This document shows positions 40,729-52,055 of a stretch of 64,000 nt of DNA, piece after piece. Under the pieces are notes generated by a model that worked only from the letters and a program-made list of their open reading frames with translations, had not been told where the DNA came from and ran no database searches. The stretch is taken from assembly GCA_910586395.1 (NCBI GenBank), contig CAJUFX010000012.1:1-64000 (forward strand), written 5' to 3'. Made by a program: the position numbers and the translations under genes. Positions within the stretch are counted from its first letter, which is position 1. Each line of letters starts with the position of its first letter. The stretch comes from an uncultured Bacteroidales bacterium. GTDB lineage: Bacteria > Bacteroidota > Bacteroidia > Bacteroidales > P3.

Positions 40729-42027
40729 ATGATGTACAAGGCAGTTTCCGCCGAAGAGGCGGTCAAGGTAGTGAAGAGCGGCGATCGCATTCACATCCAT
40801 TCGGTAGCCTGTGCGCCCCAAGGCCTGATCAAGGCGTTGTGCGAACGCGGCCGCCGCAAAGAGTTCAAGGATGTCAAAATCCAGCACCTGCATACGGAGG
40901 GCGAAGCGCCTTACAGTGCCCCCGAGTTCGAAGGCATCTTCCAATTGGAGTCCTTCTTTGTGGGCGCGAACGTGCGCAAGGACACGCAAGCCGGTTATGC
41001 CGACTATATTCCCATTTTCCTGTCCGAGACCCAGCGTCTGATCCGCGAGGGCTATTGCCGTCCGCAGGTGGCGATGGTTCAGGTTACGCCGCCCGACAAA
41101 CACGGCTATGTGTCGTTGGGTACGTCGGTGGATGCGACGTTGGCGGCCGTGGAGACGGCCGATACCGTGATAGGCGTTGTCAATCCGCAGATGCCGCGTG
41201 CTTTCGGCGATGCGATGATTCCGATGTCGATGATCGACGTGTTTGTGGAAGACGACGCGCCGCTCATTACGGCTCATTTCGCCGAACCGTCCGACATCGA
41301 ATGTCAGATAGGCAAGAACGTGGCCGCCCTGATTGAGGACGGCGCGACCTTGCAGATGGGCATCGGCAGCATCCCCAACGCCGTTTTGTCTCAGCTGACG
41401 AACCATAAGAACCTCGGCGTGCATACCGAAATGTTCGCCGACGGCGTGTTGGGGCTCGTGCGCAAGGGGGTCATCAACGGCGCGGCCAAACGCATCGACA
41501 AGGGCAAAATCGTTTCCACGTTCCTCATGGGCAGCAAGGATGTCTATGATTTTGTGGACGACAACCCCGGCGTGTTGATGATGGACGTCGGCTATACGAA
41601 CGACCCGTTCGTCGTGGCCAAGAACCCGAAGGTGACGGCCATCAATTCGGCCTTGCAGATTGACTTGACAGGCCAGGTATGCGCCGACTCCATCGGGACG
41701 AAGTTCTATTCGGGTGTGGGCGGTCAGATCGACTTCATGCGCGGCGCCTCCATGAGCGAGGGCGGTAAGCCGATAGTGGCCATGCCCTCCGTGACGAACA
41801 AGGGCGTGAGCAAAATCGCCAATACCTTGACGTTAGGGGCGGGCGTGGTGACGACGCGCAGCAACATCCATTGGGTCGTGACCGAATACGGCGCCGTGAA
41901 CCTCTACGGTAAGACGTTGCAGGAACGCGCCAAGTTGCTGATTTCGATTGCGCATCCCGATCATCGCGAGGAATTGGACAAAGCGGCCTTCGAACGTTAT
42001 GGCTCGCACTTCCATTTCGTTAAATAA
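40729..42027 (+). CDS. Acetyl-CoA hydrolase/transferase family protein (CoA-transferase)
   Basis: Members move CoA between acetate and butyrate, 4-hydroxybutyrate or similar acids in fermentation. The 432-residue protein starts MMYKAVSAEEAVKVVKSGDR, has the N-terminal half with QVTPPDKHGYVSLG, the glycine motif LQMGIGSIPNAVLSQL, the catalytic Glu region NLGVHTEMFADGVLGLVRKG, and C-terminal GVGGQIDFMRGASMSEGGKP and WVVTEYGAVNLYGKTLQERA. This pattern fits the 4-hydroxybutyrate/butyrate CoA-transferase type. The exact acid substrate cannot be told. It has its own strong promoter and a terminator at 42103-42133 lying inside the convergent gene. Confidence 0.88.
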   Translation: MMYKAVSAEEAVKVVKSGDRIHIHSVACAPQGLIKALCERGRRKEFKDVKIQHLHTEGEAPYSAPEFEGIFQLESFFVGANVRKDTQAGYADYIPIFLSETQRLIREGYCRPQVAMVQVTPPDKHGYVSLGTSVDATLAAVETADTVIGVVNPQMPRAFGDAMIPMSMIDVFVEDDAPLITAHFAEPSDIECQIGKNVAALIEDGATLQMGIGSIPNAVLSQLTNHKNLGVHTEMFADGVLGLVRKGVINGAAKRIDKGKIVSTFLMGSKDVYDFVDDNPGVLMMDVGYTNDPFVVAKNPKVTAINSALQIDLTGQVCADSIGTKFYSGVGGQIDFMRGASMSEGGKPIVAMPSVTNKGVSKIANTLTLGAGVVTTRSNIHWVVTEYGAVNLYGKTLQERAKLLISIAHPDHREELDKAAFERYGSHFHFVK

Positions 42028-42057
42028 ACGGATAAATCCCGGTCGAAAGACGACGGT

Positions 42058-42987
42058 TTACCACCAAACGCTCAGCAGTCCGAGGACGATGAGTAAGATG
42101 AAGAGGCCTTCCGAAAGGAGGGTCTCTTTTTTTCTGGTAAAATAATCGCCGACGAGATAGGCGGTCGGAAACAGGAACGGAATCGTCGTGAGGGTGGAAT
42201 CAGCCTTTATCAGTATGAAGAACAGAACGAAATAAACGAAGATGGCGGCTATGGCCGCGGCCCGTTTGCGTTCCAGAATCTCGCCCTCGATCGGATTCTG
42301 TTTCAGATAGAGCCAGCCGAGGACAGCCGCGAACAGCAGGACGAGCGTGAAATAAAACGGCAGGCTGTCGGGTGGAAACGGCAAGGCGGGCAGGAACGGT
42401 GGAATCTTTTCGAACCAATCCACGAGCAGGCGCGTGTCGTTGAGGAAATCCCAAATGCCCACGAGTGCGAACGGCAGGGCCATGCTGAGGACGGATACGC
42501 CCCAGATACGGCCGCGGTTGGCCGAATAGACGAGCAGTATCAGAAATATGCCGGGTAACGTATAGGTCAGCGTCGGACAGAGGAGGACGGCGGTTGCCCA
42601 AAGGATGGTGCCGTTGAGGAGGGCGGGCAGCGAAAACTCGGCTTCGTACATCCGTAAGAGGTAGTAACAGGCGAACAGGAGCAGGAAAGGCACGCAGGTG
42701 ATGGCCGAAAAATCGAAGACGCCGCCTGCCTGTCCATCAGGAAATCCATAGACGGTACGGCAAATCAGATAGACGATGCTGACGAACAGGCTGTTTTTGG
42801 ATAGCTTGTGCTGTTGAAGACAGAAAGCGACAAAGGCCGATTCCGTCAGGACGAGTAACCAGGACAAATAGGCTTGGTAGTCACCGAAGCCGGTGGCGAT
42901 GAAGTGCTTGCACCAAAGGCCAAGGGAGAGTATGAACAACAGCAGGCCTTGTTTGGCCGAATTGTTTTTACAAAATCGAATCAGCAT
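42058..42987 (-). CDS. Polytopic membrane protein of unknown function
   Basis: This 309-residue protein is mostly hydrophobic, with about eight to ten membrane helices (for example LLLFILSLGLW, FSAITCVPFLLLFACYYLL, FYFTLVLLFAAVLGWLYL, AAIFVYFVLFFILI, LFILLIVLGLLSVWW at the extreme C-terminus). It resembles uncharacterised Bacteroidota membrane proteins (DUF6427-like), though I am not certain of that assignment. No catalytic motif is visible. It is convergent with the CoA-transferase gene (30-base gap) and divergent from recQ. The final 25 codons overlap the neighbour's terminator. Confidence 0.75.
   Translation of the reverse strand: MLIRFCKNNSAKQGLLLFILSLGLWCKHFIATGFGDYQAYLSWLLVLTESAFVAFCLQQHKLSKNSLFVSIVYLICRTVYGFPDGQAGGVFDFSAITCVPFLLLFACYYLLRMYEAEFSLPALLNGTILWATAVLLCPTLTYTLPGIFLILLVYSANRGRIWGVSVLSMALPFALVGIWDFLNDTRLLVDWFEKIPPFLPALPFPPDSLPFYFTLVLLFAAVLGWLYLKQNPIEGEILERKRAAAIAAIFVYFVLFFILIKADSTLTTIPFLFPTAYLVGDYFTRKKETLLSEGLFILLIVLGLLSVWW
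42103..42133 (+). terminator. Terminator of the CoA-transferase gene, inside the convergent coding sequence
   Basis: GAGGCCTTCC (42103-42112) pairs over all ten positions (two G-U) with GGAGGGTCTC (42117-42126) around a GAAA tetraloop, followed by T7 (42127-42133). On the minus strand the same bases encode KKETLLSEGLF of the membrane protein. Confidence 0.9.
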
Positions 42988-43027
42988 GTCGGGGCGGTTT
43001 GGAACGGGTTTTATGTCAAAAAAATAT

Positions 43028-43035
43028 TACCTTTG
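43028..43035 (+). promoter_or_regulatory. Candidate recQ -7 box
   Basis: TACCTTTG fits TAnnTTTG and lies 88 bases before ATG 43123. No well-placed -33 box is seen. Confidence 0.5.
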
Positions 43036-43122
43036 GTTTCGCTACTTTTGAGGTGACCCGGAGGGCGGAAACGTCGGCAGTTGTCTCTTAATCCGCGAAA
43101 TTACGAATTTTTTTCAAATCAG

Positions 43123-45123
43123 ATGCAGGAATGCGACAAACGGCGGGATGACGGTTGGCCGTCAGAAATGCCGGCGGGTCATGCGGCCTCGGATCGGTCA
43201 ATCGACAGCGCGCGGGTGCGGGCCATACTGAAACAATACTGGGGCTACGACAGCTTCCGGCCGTTGCAGGAAGATGTTGTCCTGCATGTCTGTGCGGGCG
43301 GCGATGCTTTGGCCTTGTTGCCTACGGGCGGCGGCAAATCGGTCTGCTTTCAGGTGCCGGGGCTGGCGCGTCCGGGCGTCTGCATCGTGATATCGCCTCT
43401 GATAGCCCTGATGAAAGACCAGGTAGAACATCTGCAACGGCAGGGCATCGCGGCGGCGGCCATTTATACGGGCTTGTCGGCCGACGAGATAGAACTCAGT
43501 TTGGAAAAAGCCGTGCGCGGCGAACTCAAATTCCTGTATGTTTCGGCGGAGCGTTTGCAGAACCGCCGGTTTTTAGCTTGTTTTCAGCGGATGAACGTCG
43601 GTTTGATTGCCGTCGATGAGGCGCATTGCGTTTCGCAGTGGGGCTATGATTTCCGCCCGCCCTATCTGCAAATCGCCGATTTGCGCGCCTATGCGCCGCG
43701 CACGCCGCTCTTGGCTCTGACGGCGACGGCCACGCCCGATGTCGTGACGGATATCGTCGGTCGCTTGCAGATTAATGGACGTCGGGTCTTTCGCAAGAGT
43801 TTCGTGCGCCCCAACCTGACGTATTATGCGGCCGAGGAAGAAGACAAACTGGGCCGGTTGCACCGCGCGTTGCGTAAGGTGGGCGGCTGCGGCGTCGTCT
43901 ATGTCCGTAACCGGCGCAAGACCGTGGAGGTGGCCGAATGGTTGTGCCGCAACGGCGTTTCGGCGGCGGCCTACCATGCCGGCTTGCCGCCCGAGGTCAA
44001 GAACGCGCGGCAGGAGGCCTGGATGGCCGACCGGGTGCAGGTTATCGTGGCCACCAACGCGTTCGGCATGGGGATTGACAAACCGGATGTCCGGCTCGTC
44101 GTACACCTCGATTTGCCCGATACGATAGAGGCTTATTTTCAGGAGGCGGGACGCGCGGGGCGCGACGGCAAGCCGGCGACGGCCCTGCTGCTGTACCACG
44201 CTTCCGACCGCGCCGAAGCCGAGGCGCGTTATGCCCGCGCCTATCCGACGGTTAAGTTTATCAAGCAGGTCTATGAGGCTTTGTGCAACTATGCCGGCTT
44301 GCCTGTCGGTTCGGGCGAGGGCGTCGAAAAACCGTTCATGCTGGCCGAATTCGCGTCGGTTTACCGTTTGCCTGCGGCCGAGACGGCGAGCGCGTTGGGC
44401 TTTCTGGAGCGTGAGGGCTACGTGCGTTTTCCCGATCCGCTCAAAGCCGCTTCGCGCGTGCATATCACGGCCGAGCCGGCCACGCTTTACCGCTACGAGG
44501 TCAGTCATCCGGCCACCGCGCCGGTGCTTAAGGCCTTGTTGCGCCTCTATGGCGGCCGCCTTTTCAGCGACTACGGCGCGGTTTCCGAAAAGGCGATGGC
44601 CCGGAAACTGGAAACGACGGAGGCGGAGGTCGTGCGGCAGTTGCAGGCCTTGCAGGCCGGCGACTGTATCGCCTATCAGCCTTTGTCCAAGATGCCCACG
44701 GTGTTGTTCCTGCGTTCGCGCGTCGATCCGGGGCGTTACTTTCTGGCGTCGGACGTCTATAAGAAGCGCAAGGAAACAGCCTGGCGCAAATTGCAGGCCA
44801 TGCTCGATTATGCGGCCGAAGGACGGCTTTGCCGATCCCGTTATCTCGTGGCCTATTTCGGCGAAGAAAGCGATGCGGATTGCGGCCGTTGCGATGCCTG
44901 CTTGCGGCGTCGGCGCGGCGGTCTGAGCGATGCCGCCTACGAGGCCATGTACCGGCAGGCGCAGCCGCTGTTGAGCCGCGAGGCGATGGACGCGCGCGAA
45001 CTCTGCGACCGTTTTCCGGCTTGGGATGAGGACGACGTCTGTCTGTTCTGGCGTTATCTGCTGGAAATGGGCTTTCTCGTGCCGGATGCCGCGCGCGGCG
45101 AAGGTTATTTTCGGCTGAAATAG
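43123..45123 (+). CDS. recQ: ATP-dependent DNA helicase RecQ
   Basis: RecQ unwinds DNA 3' to 5' in recombination and repair. The ~666-residue protein has FRPLQEDVV (motif 0), LLPTGGGKSVCFQVP (Walker A), VDEAHCVSQWGYDFRP (DEAH box plus aromatic-rich loop), LALTATATPDV, IVATNAFGMGIDKPDVR and FQEAGRAGRDGKP. The RQC zinc site is CRSRYLVAYFG...DADCGRCDAC (four Cys). No C-terminal HRDC domain is obvious. The helix after the zinc site and the winged-helix region are present. Start candidates are 43123 and 43168; a TTG at 43081 is less likely. It converges on yifB with a 28-base gap. Confidence 0.93.
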   Translation: MQECDKRRDDGWPSEMPAGHAASDRSIDSARVRAILKQYWGYDSFRPLQEDVVLHVCAGGDALALLPTGGGKSVCFQVPGLARPGVCIVISPLIALMKDQVEHLQRQGIAAAAIYTGLSADEIELSLEKAVRGELKFLYVSAERLQNRRFLACFQRMNVGLIAVDEAHCVSQWGYDFRPPYLQIADLRAYAPRTPLLALTATATPDVVTDIVGRLQINGRRVFRKSFVRPNLTYYAAEEEDKLGRLHRALRKVGGCGVVYVRNRRKTVEVAEWLCRNGVSAAAYHAGLPPEVKNARQEAWMADRVQVIVATNAFGMGIDKPDVRLVVHLDLPDTIEAYFQEAGRAGRDGKPATALLLYHASDRAEAEARYARAYPTVKFIKQVYEALCNYAGLPVGSGEGVEKPFMLAEFASVYRLPAAETASALGFLEREGYVRFPDPLKAASRVHITAEPATLYRYEVSHPATAPVLKALLRLYGGRLFSDYGAVSEKAMARKLETTEAEVVRQLQALQAGDCIAYQPLSKMPTVLFLRSRVDPGRYFLASDVYKKRKETAWRKLQAMLDYAAEGRLCRSRYLVAYFGEESDADCGRCDACLRRRRGGLSDAAYEAMYRQAQPLLSREAMDARELCDRFPAWDEDDVCLFWRYLLEMGFLVPDAARGEGYFRLK

Positions 45124-45151
45124 TGCGGGACGGTTCGCCGGCGCGGTTTCC

Positions 45152-46693
<1,542 letters not shown>

Positions 46694-46764
46694 GGTCGTC
46701 GTATTTTTTTTCAGGGCGGAATATGCCGTCCCTAACTATAATACGGACGAAATTGAAAACAGAT

Positions 46765-46795
46765 GAAAAAAGCCGGCCCCGCAAGGAGGCCGGCT
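46765..46795 (-). terminator. Terminator downstream of the 1538-residue T9SS gene
   Basis: On the minus strand the stem is AGCCGGCC/GGCCGGCT with a further CC/GG and a GCAA-type loop (46771-46795), followed by a run of T (complement of the A run at 46766-46770). It separates the T9SS gene from yifB. Confidence 0.8.
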
Positions 46796-46829
46796 GTCGT
46801 CAAACAAACCAAACACACAATCTGTTTTG

Positions 46830-46900
46830 GAGGCGGCGTCCCGGCCAAGGGAGGCCGCCTCGTTCAAAAGCCTGTCGCGGTTCGCGGCTGCGGCAGGCTT
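46830..46900. other. Two further tandem hairpins after the T9SS gene
   Basis: GAGGCGGC (46830-46837) with GCCGCCTC (46854-46861), inner CCC/GGG; and AAGCCTG (46868-46874) with CAGGCTT (46894-46900). With 46765-46795 this makes three hairpins in 135 bases. They may act as a multiple terminator or protect the mRNA 3' end. Confidence 0.6.
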
Positions 46901-46907
46901 CCGTTTT

Positions 46908-49900
46908 TTAATGCAGGTACACTTTGTAAACCGCCACACCTTGTTCGGTCGCGATGCGGACGAGCAGGATCGCCTTGCCGGCATCGATCGGCAGGCTGAG
47001 GTCTTCGCGGCTGTTAAGCGTAAAATGGCCAATCTTTTTACCGGTCAGGCCATATACGTCTATATCCCTGATCATGATGCCATTGAGGTTGCGGACGTGC
47101 AGGCAGCCATTGTCCGTCGTAACGTGGAAAGCGGCTTTGAGCAGATCTTCGTTGGCGGCTTGCTTGACGAACAAGGCCGTATAGGTTACATCTGCCGTTA
47201 CCTTGAACGTATAGGCGGCCTCTTTGCTCAACGTGTCGGCTTCTCTCATCCAAGCGACGAAATCGTAGTTCTGCGCCGCCGTGGCCGTAATCGTGATTTC
47301 GGTACCGTCTTCGTAGCGGCCGGCTCCGGTTACGTTGCCGGATTCGGCCGGCGTCACGTTCAGTACGACATCGAACGAGTCAAGCGTCGTGAACGTTTTC
47401 GCTTCGCTCATCGCGCTACTGTCGGTGCCGCAGATAGCTTGTGTCTGAGCGATATACGCTGTCTTTTTGGCGAATTTTCCGGCCAAATTCAACGTATCCG
47501 CCAACTGATCGAAAATCTGCATCTCGCCGCCGTCTTCAGGCGTTACGTAAACCAAGCGTTTTGACATGTAGTCGGGCTGGTCGGTCGCGGAGATAAACGT
47601 CGCGTCGGTCGTCGTTATGTCCGTCACTTCGAAGTTCAGCGGCGTATGGCATTCCTGCAACGTCGAGAAAGTAGCCGTCAGTTCGGCGGGGGCGACGGCC
47701 GTATGTTCCGCATCGCAATAGCCGATGACTTTGACGTGGTATTGCGTAAAATCTTTCAGACCGGTGAGTGTATAGGTCTTTTCGGCGGTCTTGGCCGAGT
47801 CGGTGTAGGTTCCGGACGCGGCGGGACCCCAGTAAATCATGTATTCCGCCGAATTGCCGTCCCAAGAAAAGGTCGCTTGGTCCGTCGTCGTATTGGAACG
47901 TTTCAGATTCGTGAGCGGGAAGCAGGGCGTGCCGGTGTATTCGAAAGCGAAGTCATATATTTCGAACAGCATCATCGGCGCGTTATCGGCATCGGTGCCG
48001 TTGGGGTTGTTGAAATAGAGCGCCACCTGCACCTGGCCTTCGATGCCTTTGGGCAGGTTTACCGCAAATTCGCGGCCGTCAACCGTCTCTCCGCCTATCT
48101 GATAGGAAGCCAGCGTGTCGTTGATGGTAAATTGGCCGTTTTGCGAGACCAGGACATAGAGCTTGGATTTGGCATATTTTTCGTCCATTTCGCCTTTGAT
48201 CCATTTCTTCGTGCCATCTTCTTGTGTAATCTGTTGCGCGCTGTTGGCCTTGAACTTGATCGTCTGCGGGAAGTTCAGGCCGTATTCCTCCACATAGAGT
48301 ACAGGCGTGAGCAGCCAAGCGTGTTTTACAGCTTCACGGATGCCTACAGACGTCGGTGTTTCGTTGGCGTCCAGAGCCGGGAAACTGGCGCTGGGCGAGA
48401 AGGCGGAGCCGTCGGAGGGCGTGGCGGCTTCAAGCGGCGCGGCCGGCGTGAGGTCGGCAGGGATGCGTTCGCCGGCTTGGTCTTCCGCATTCTCGTTGAC
48501 GGTGAATTTGACTTTCAACGTGTTGGACGTGAAAGTTTTCCCGTCCTGGCTTAATTGCGCCTGCGCGTGGATGGTCATCTCTTCCGTTATCTCGATGTCG
48601 ATAGACGATTCCGATACCGTGGTGGCAGTCGCCTTGTCGAATAGGGTGGGAACTTTCTCGCCTGTTTTATAGATATTATAGAGGATGGAAATTCCCGATT
48701 CGGCGATGGCCGTCGTATAGAGGGTGACCTTGGTGTTCGGTTTGACCGCACCGGCCGCATGTGAGGCGGAAAGGATAATGCCTTTGTTGCCGGAAAGGGC
48801 CCCGGTATAGGTTGTCATGCCGCGGTTGAACGGGCCGAATCCCTGGCGTTTGACCGTCGTGCCGTTGATGTTTTCTGTATAATCGGGCTCCTGGGTCAGC
48901 GGTTCTTGATACGGAAAACTTCTCAGCGTCGAGAACGAAGCGGGGTAGCTGTCGTGAGAATCGCCGAACTTGCTGCCGCAGTTCGCTGCCAGATAAACCG
49001 CATAGGTCGTGTTGGGGGTCAGGTCGCTTAGTGTGGCCGTCGGGGTCTTGGTCGTCGCCTTCTTCCATGCGGCGGCCGTGTCGGCGGCCGGCCGGTAGAA
49101 AACGGCGAACGAAGAGGCGGCCGGATAGTTGTCGTCCGTCCAGGTGATGGTGGCGCGTTGGTCGGTGGTCAGAGTGTCTGTCTGACGGATGGCACGGGGC
49201 TTGTCGCACAATTTGGCTTCTTGGATATCAATCGAAGCGATGGCGTTGAAGATTTCGTAAGCGGCGCCGAAATAGCGGTATCGGATGCGCATGCGTTTTC
49301 CTTTGATGCCCTCCTCCTCTATTTTGCATTCGAGCGGATAGTAACCCGCCGGATTGAGGTCGGTCAGGGTGGCACCGGTAAAGAAACCGCAACGAATCCA
49401 TGCGTTTTCTTCGGTCGCATATTCGATGATGATGGTGTCTGTGTTGTCCGGCTTGGATTTTACGGTAGCAGTCTCGTTCTCGCTTCTCAGCTGCGTCATG
49501 TTGTACGTTACGAATACGCGCTCTTTGTCGCAGACGAAAGCCGGCGTCACGATGTCGAATTCGCGTCCGTCGAGGGCTTCGGCATAGAGATACGTCGGAA
49601 TCGATTTATCGTAGTTCGGCTTCCCGGTACCGAACGCCTTTCCGCAGGCATTGGCCGGTATTTCCGTTTCGCGTGTCCAGCCGAAAGGCAGAGGGCGGAA
49701 CGTGGTTTTTGCGATATTCTCCCATTGGGGATTGAGGAGGTCCGGCAACGTATAAGGATCGTCGGCGAAATCGATGAATCCCGGCAGGGTCGGATAGGCG
49801 GCCCGAACGGAGAGGGTAAGCGCGTTGGGCGCATAGATGTAACGCGTGGGGTCGGCCGTGTTGACCGTATAGGCCGATAGGTAACAGCCTTCGTTTTCCG

Positions 49901-51524
49901 CCAGTTGTAACGTCATGTCCGCGGCGGCGGTCAGGAGGTCTATGACTTCGGCGTCTTCGCCGATCTTGTCGCCTTTTTTGAGGAGGCCGCTCAATGTCGG
50001 CAGGGGCAGGGTCTTGCTTTTAACGAGCAGGACGGCATAGTTATCCGCCGGTTCGACGCTCACATCGACCGAATTGACGGTCGGCAAGCCCGATTCCAGT
50101 TTTTTCGGCATGTCGAACGGGGTTGTGAACGGCAGCGTGTGGCAGAGCTCGGAATAGATCGGCGCGCCGTCGCAGTCGTATTTCATGTGGTAGAGGTGGA
50201 TGTAATACTGCATGGCTTTTTCCAGTCCGGTTGCGGAGATCGCGATAGCCTTGCCCATATTGTAGCCGTATGGCTGGAATTTGGGCGATATGGTGATTTT
50301 GGGTTGTGCGTTGCACAGGACGGTTTCGATGAAAGCGCCTTCCGCAGCCGGAGAGCCGATGTTGTCGCCTTTCTTGTACCATGTGCCGTTGGTGAGTGTG
50401 TATTGCGGTTCGGCGTCTTTGGAGAGGACCGCTACGATGGTGCCGCTGTTGGTAAAGGCTTCCGCACTGGGAAACATTTCCTGCTTGAAATGAATGCTGG
50501 CGGAGAAACTGTTTTCCGTGCTAGTCTGACCGGTAATGTTGTAGTGTTCGGCCGTGTAACGTTCGGCGTGTTCCGGGCACTGAGCCGGATAAAGGAGAGC
50601 GATGGTGCGTCCTTCTTCCGGAGAATGCTCGGCATCAATCCGCATCCTGGTTTGTGAGTTTGCAGCGACGACGATGGAATCCCAGCCTTTTTCGGTCTTG
50701 GCGGCATCGTTTTGCCCGACGAAGATTTTGTGCTGTGTGCTCGCGACCAAAGGAGTAATGCTCAAGAATTGAGCGCCGAACGGATCGGTGGCCGCGGTCG
50801 CTGTGGCCGTTTCGGTAAGGCTGAGTGCGATTTCATAATAATCGCTGCCCATATTGTCGCGTTTGAATTCCTTGGCGGTAAATTCGATGTTGCCGGTCGC
50901 CTCGTAGAATTTGAATTGGAAAATCCATTCGTCGCCGTTTACGAGGTAATCGTGTTGTACGGTCAGTACATGGTTGTTTTCCGTTCCTGAAATCAGATAG
51001 CAGGCCGGTGCCGTATTCGCCTTTTTCGTTATTTTTCCGGCAGGAGCCTGGGACGTTTTAATATAAGGGATGGCGAATATGCAATTCGTCGCACCGGCTC
51101 CCATGGTAGGCGCCGTGGTGTTGTCCGGACGAAGCGGCGTATTGCTGAAATAGGCGCCGCCGAAAGCCGAGACGACGAAGTGTGTCATCGGCCGGCCGCT
51201 GAGTTTGAATTCGAAACCGAGCGGAAAGGCGGGGGTCACAAGGGTGGCGGACATATTGCCGGTTCCGGTTTTTGTGGAAGGGGTCTGATCCGTTTCGGAG
51301 GTCGCGATAAAGATTTTGTTTTTCAAATCGACCCCGTCAGCCAATTCTTCGCCGAGTTTCACGGTGTTGGCATCCGTACTGATGTCTTGGAATGTTCCTG
51401 CAACGGATTTAACCTGATACGCAAAAGCCGGCAGCAGGAACGGCTCCGTTGTCGTTTGTGCATGGGTTGCGGTCGAGCCGATGAGGCTGAAGGCTAAACC
51501 CAAAGAGAGCAATAATTTTTTCAT
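46908..51524 (-). CDS. Large exported protein with fibronectin III and InlB-like repeats and a T9SS-type C-terminus
   Basis: This 1538-residue surface or secreted protein has a signal peptide (about 1-23, ending STATHAQ), then a long beta-rich region without a clear family. Three fibronectin type III-like modules follow (one with ATITWTDDNYPAASSFAVFY and PNTTYAVYLAANCG, one with ATFSWDGNSAEYMIYWGPAA, one starting CHTPLNFEVTDITTTDATF). A divergent InlB-type repeat lies at 1385-1452 (NVTPAESGNVTGAGRYEDGT). The C-terminal ~75 residues look like a T9SS sorting domain (IRDIDVYGLTGKKIGHFTLN, ending VAVYKVYLH). No catalytic motif is seen, so adhesion or matrix binding is the best guess. The adjacent, divergent PNGase-like gene carries a related InlB-type repeat. 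Confidence 0.82.
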   Translation of the reverse strand: MKKLLLSLGLAFSLIGSTATHAQTTTEPFLLPAFAYQVKSVAGTFQDISTDANTVKLGEELADGVDLKNKIFIATSETDQTPSTKTGTGNMSATLVTPAFPLGFEFKLSGRPMTHFVVSAFGGAYFSNTPLRPDNTTAPTMGAGATNCIFAIPYIKTSQAPAGKITKKANTAPACYLISGTENNHVLTVQHDYLVNGDEWIFQFKFYEATGNIEFTAKEFKRDNMGSDYYEIALSLTETATATAATDPFGAQFLSITPLVASTQHKIFVGQNDAAKTEKGWDSIVVAANSQTRMRIDAEHSPEEGRTIALLYPAQCPEHAERYTAEHYNITGQTSTENSFSASIHFKQEMFPSAEAFTNSGTIVAVLSKDAEPQYTLTNGTWYKKGDNIGSPAAEGAFIETVLCNAQPKITISPKFQPYGYNMGKAIAISATGLEKAMQYYIHLYHMKYDCDGAPIYSELCHTLPFTTPFDMPKKLESGLPTVNSVDVSVEPADNYAVLLVKSKTLPLPTLSGLLKKGDKIGEDAEVIDLLTAAADMTLQLAENEGCYLSAYTVNTADPTRYIYAPNALTLSVRAAYPTLPGFIDFADDPYTLPDLLNPQWENIAKTTFRPLPFGWTRETEIPANACGKAFGTGKPNYDKSIPTYLYAEALDGREFDIVTPAFVCDKERVFVTYNMTQLRSENETATVKSKPDNTDTIIIEYATEENAWIRCGFFTGATLTDLNPAGYYPLECKIEEEGIKGKRMRIRYRYFGAAYEIFNAIASIDIQEAKLCDKPRAIRQTDTLTTDQRATITWTDDNYPAASSFAVFYRPAADTAAAWKKATTKTPTATLSDLTPNTTYAVYLAANCGSKFGDSHDSYPASFSTLRSFPYQEPLTQEPDYTENINGTTVKRQGFGPFNRGMTTYTGALSGNKGIILSASHAAGAVKPNTKVTLYTTAIAESGISILYNIYKTGEKVPTLFDKATATTVSESSIDIEITEEMTIHAQAQLSQDGKTFTSNTLKVKFTVNENAEDQAGERIPADLTPAAPLEAATPSDGSAFSPSASFPALDANETPTSVGIREAVKHAWLLTPVLYVEEYGLNFPQTIKFKANSAQQITQEDGTKKWIKGEMDEKYAKSKLYVLVSQNGQFTINDTLASYQIGGETVDGREFAVNLPKGIEGQVQVALYFNNPNGTDADNAPMMLFEIYDFAFEYTGTPCFPLTNLKRSNTTTDQATFSWDGNSAEYMIYWGPAASGTYTDSAKTAEKTYTLTGLKDFTQYHVKVIGYCDAEHTAVAPAELTATFSTLQECHTPLNFEVTDITTTDATFISATDQPDYMSKRLVYVTPEDGGEMQIFDQLADTLNLAGKFAKKTAYIAQTQAICGTDSSAMSEAKTFTTLDSFDVVLNVTPAESGNVTGAGRYEDGTEITITATAAQNYDFVAWMREADTLSKEAAYTFKVTADVTYTALFVKQAANEDLLKAAFHVTTDNGCLHVRNLNGIMIRDIDVYGLTGKKIGHFTLNSREDLSLPIDAGKAILLVRIATEQGVAVYKVYLH

Positions 51525-52055
51525 GGTATTGAAAATTTAGTTATACATTAAGACGAATCCGGCGTCGTTGTTCGGGATGCCGTCTGTCCGTTTTTTTTGT
51601 TGAAGACAATTTGAGGAAAAAAACAAGGCGAACTCCCGATATATATAACACTTTACAACCGTCCGAAAAACGATTGATAACAGCCATTTTGAAGTATCTA
51701 ATAATCAATATTTTGTTGTGTTATTAAAAAATACTGACAGGCAGAACATAACGGGCGACGTATCGTAGTTTTGTGCCAGAATCTTGTTGTAAAAGTGTGA
51801 AAGGACTGGGGTGGCGTGTCTGTCTGTTGGGGTTTGGGTTTTAGGCTTCTTGCGGTATCTTTTTGAAAATTTGCTGTGATTCAATCTTTTAATCCGAGTT
51901 GGCTTTGGCGGTGTTTTAAGGCGGTCACGGTTGGTTTTTAGGGGCGGCCTCGGGGCGTGGGAAGCGTCCGGACGTCTTTGTTTTTGAAAAAATCCTTAAC
52001 TTTGCACCCCTTATAATAAAGTATGGTAAAATAGGCGAATTAAATTTTCAAAACC
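51525..52055. other. Divergent intergenic region between two T9SS cargo genes
   Basis: About 530 bases, AT-richer than the flanks, with no gene. On the plus strand there are two -7 boxes: TAGTTTTG (51766-51773, no clear -33) and TAACTTTG (51997-52004). I could not find a convincing TAnnTTTG for the minus-strand gene. No strong hairpin or repeat is evident. Confidence 0.6.
51977..52004 (+). promoter_or_regulatory. PNGase-like gene promoter
   Basis: TTTG (51977-51980) then, after 16 bases, TAACTTTG (51997-52004), fitting TAnnTTTG. The start codon is 51 bases downstream. The spacing is shorter than usual. Confidence 0.6.
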
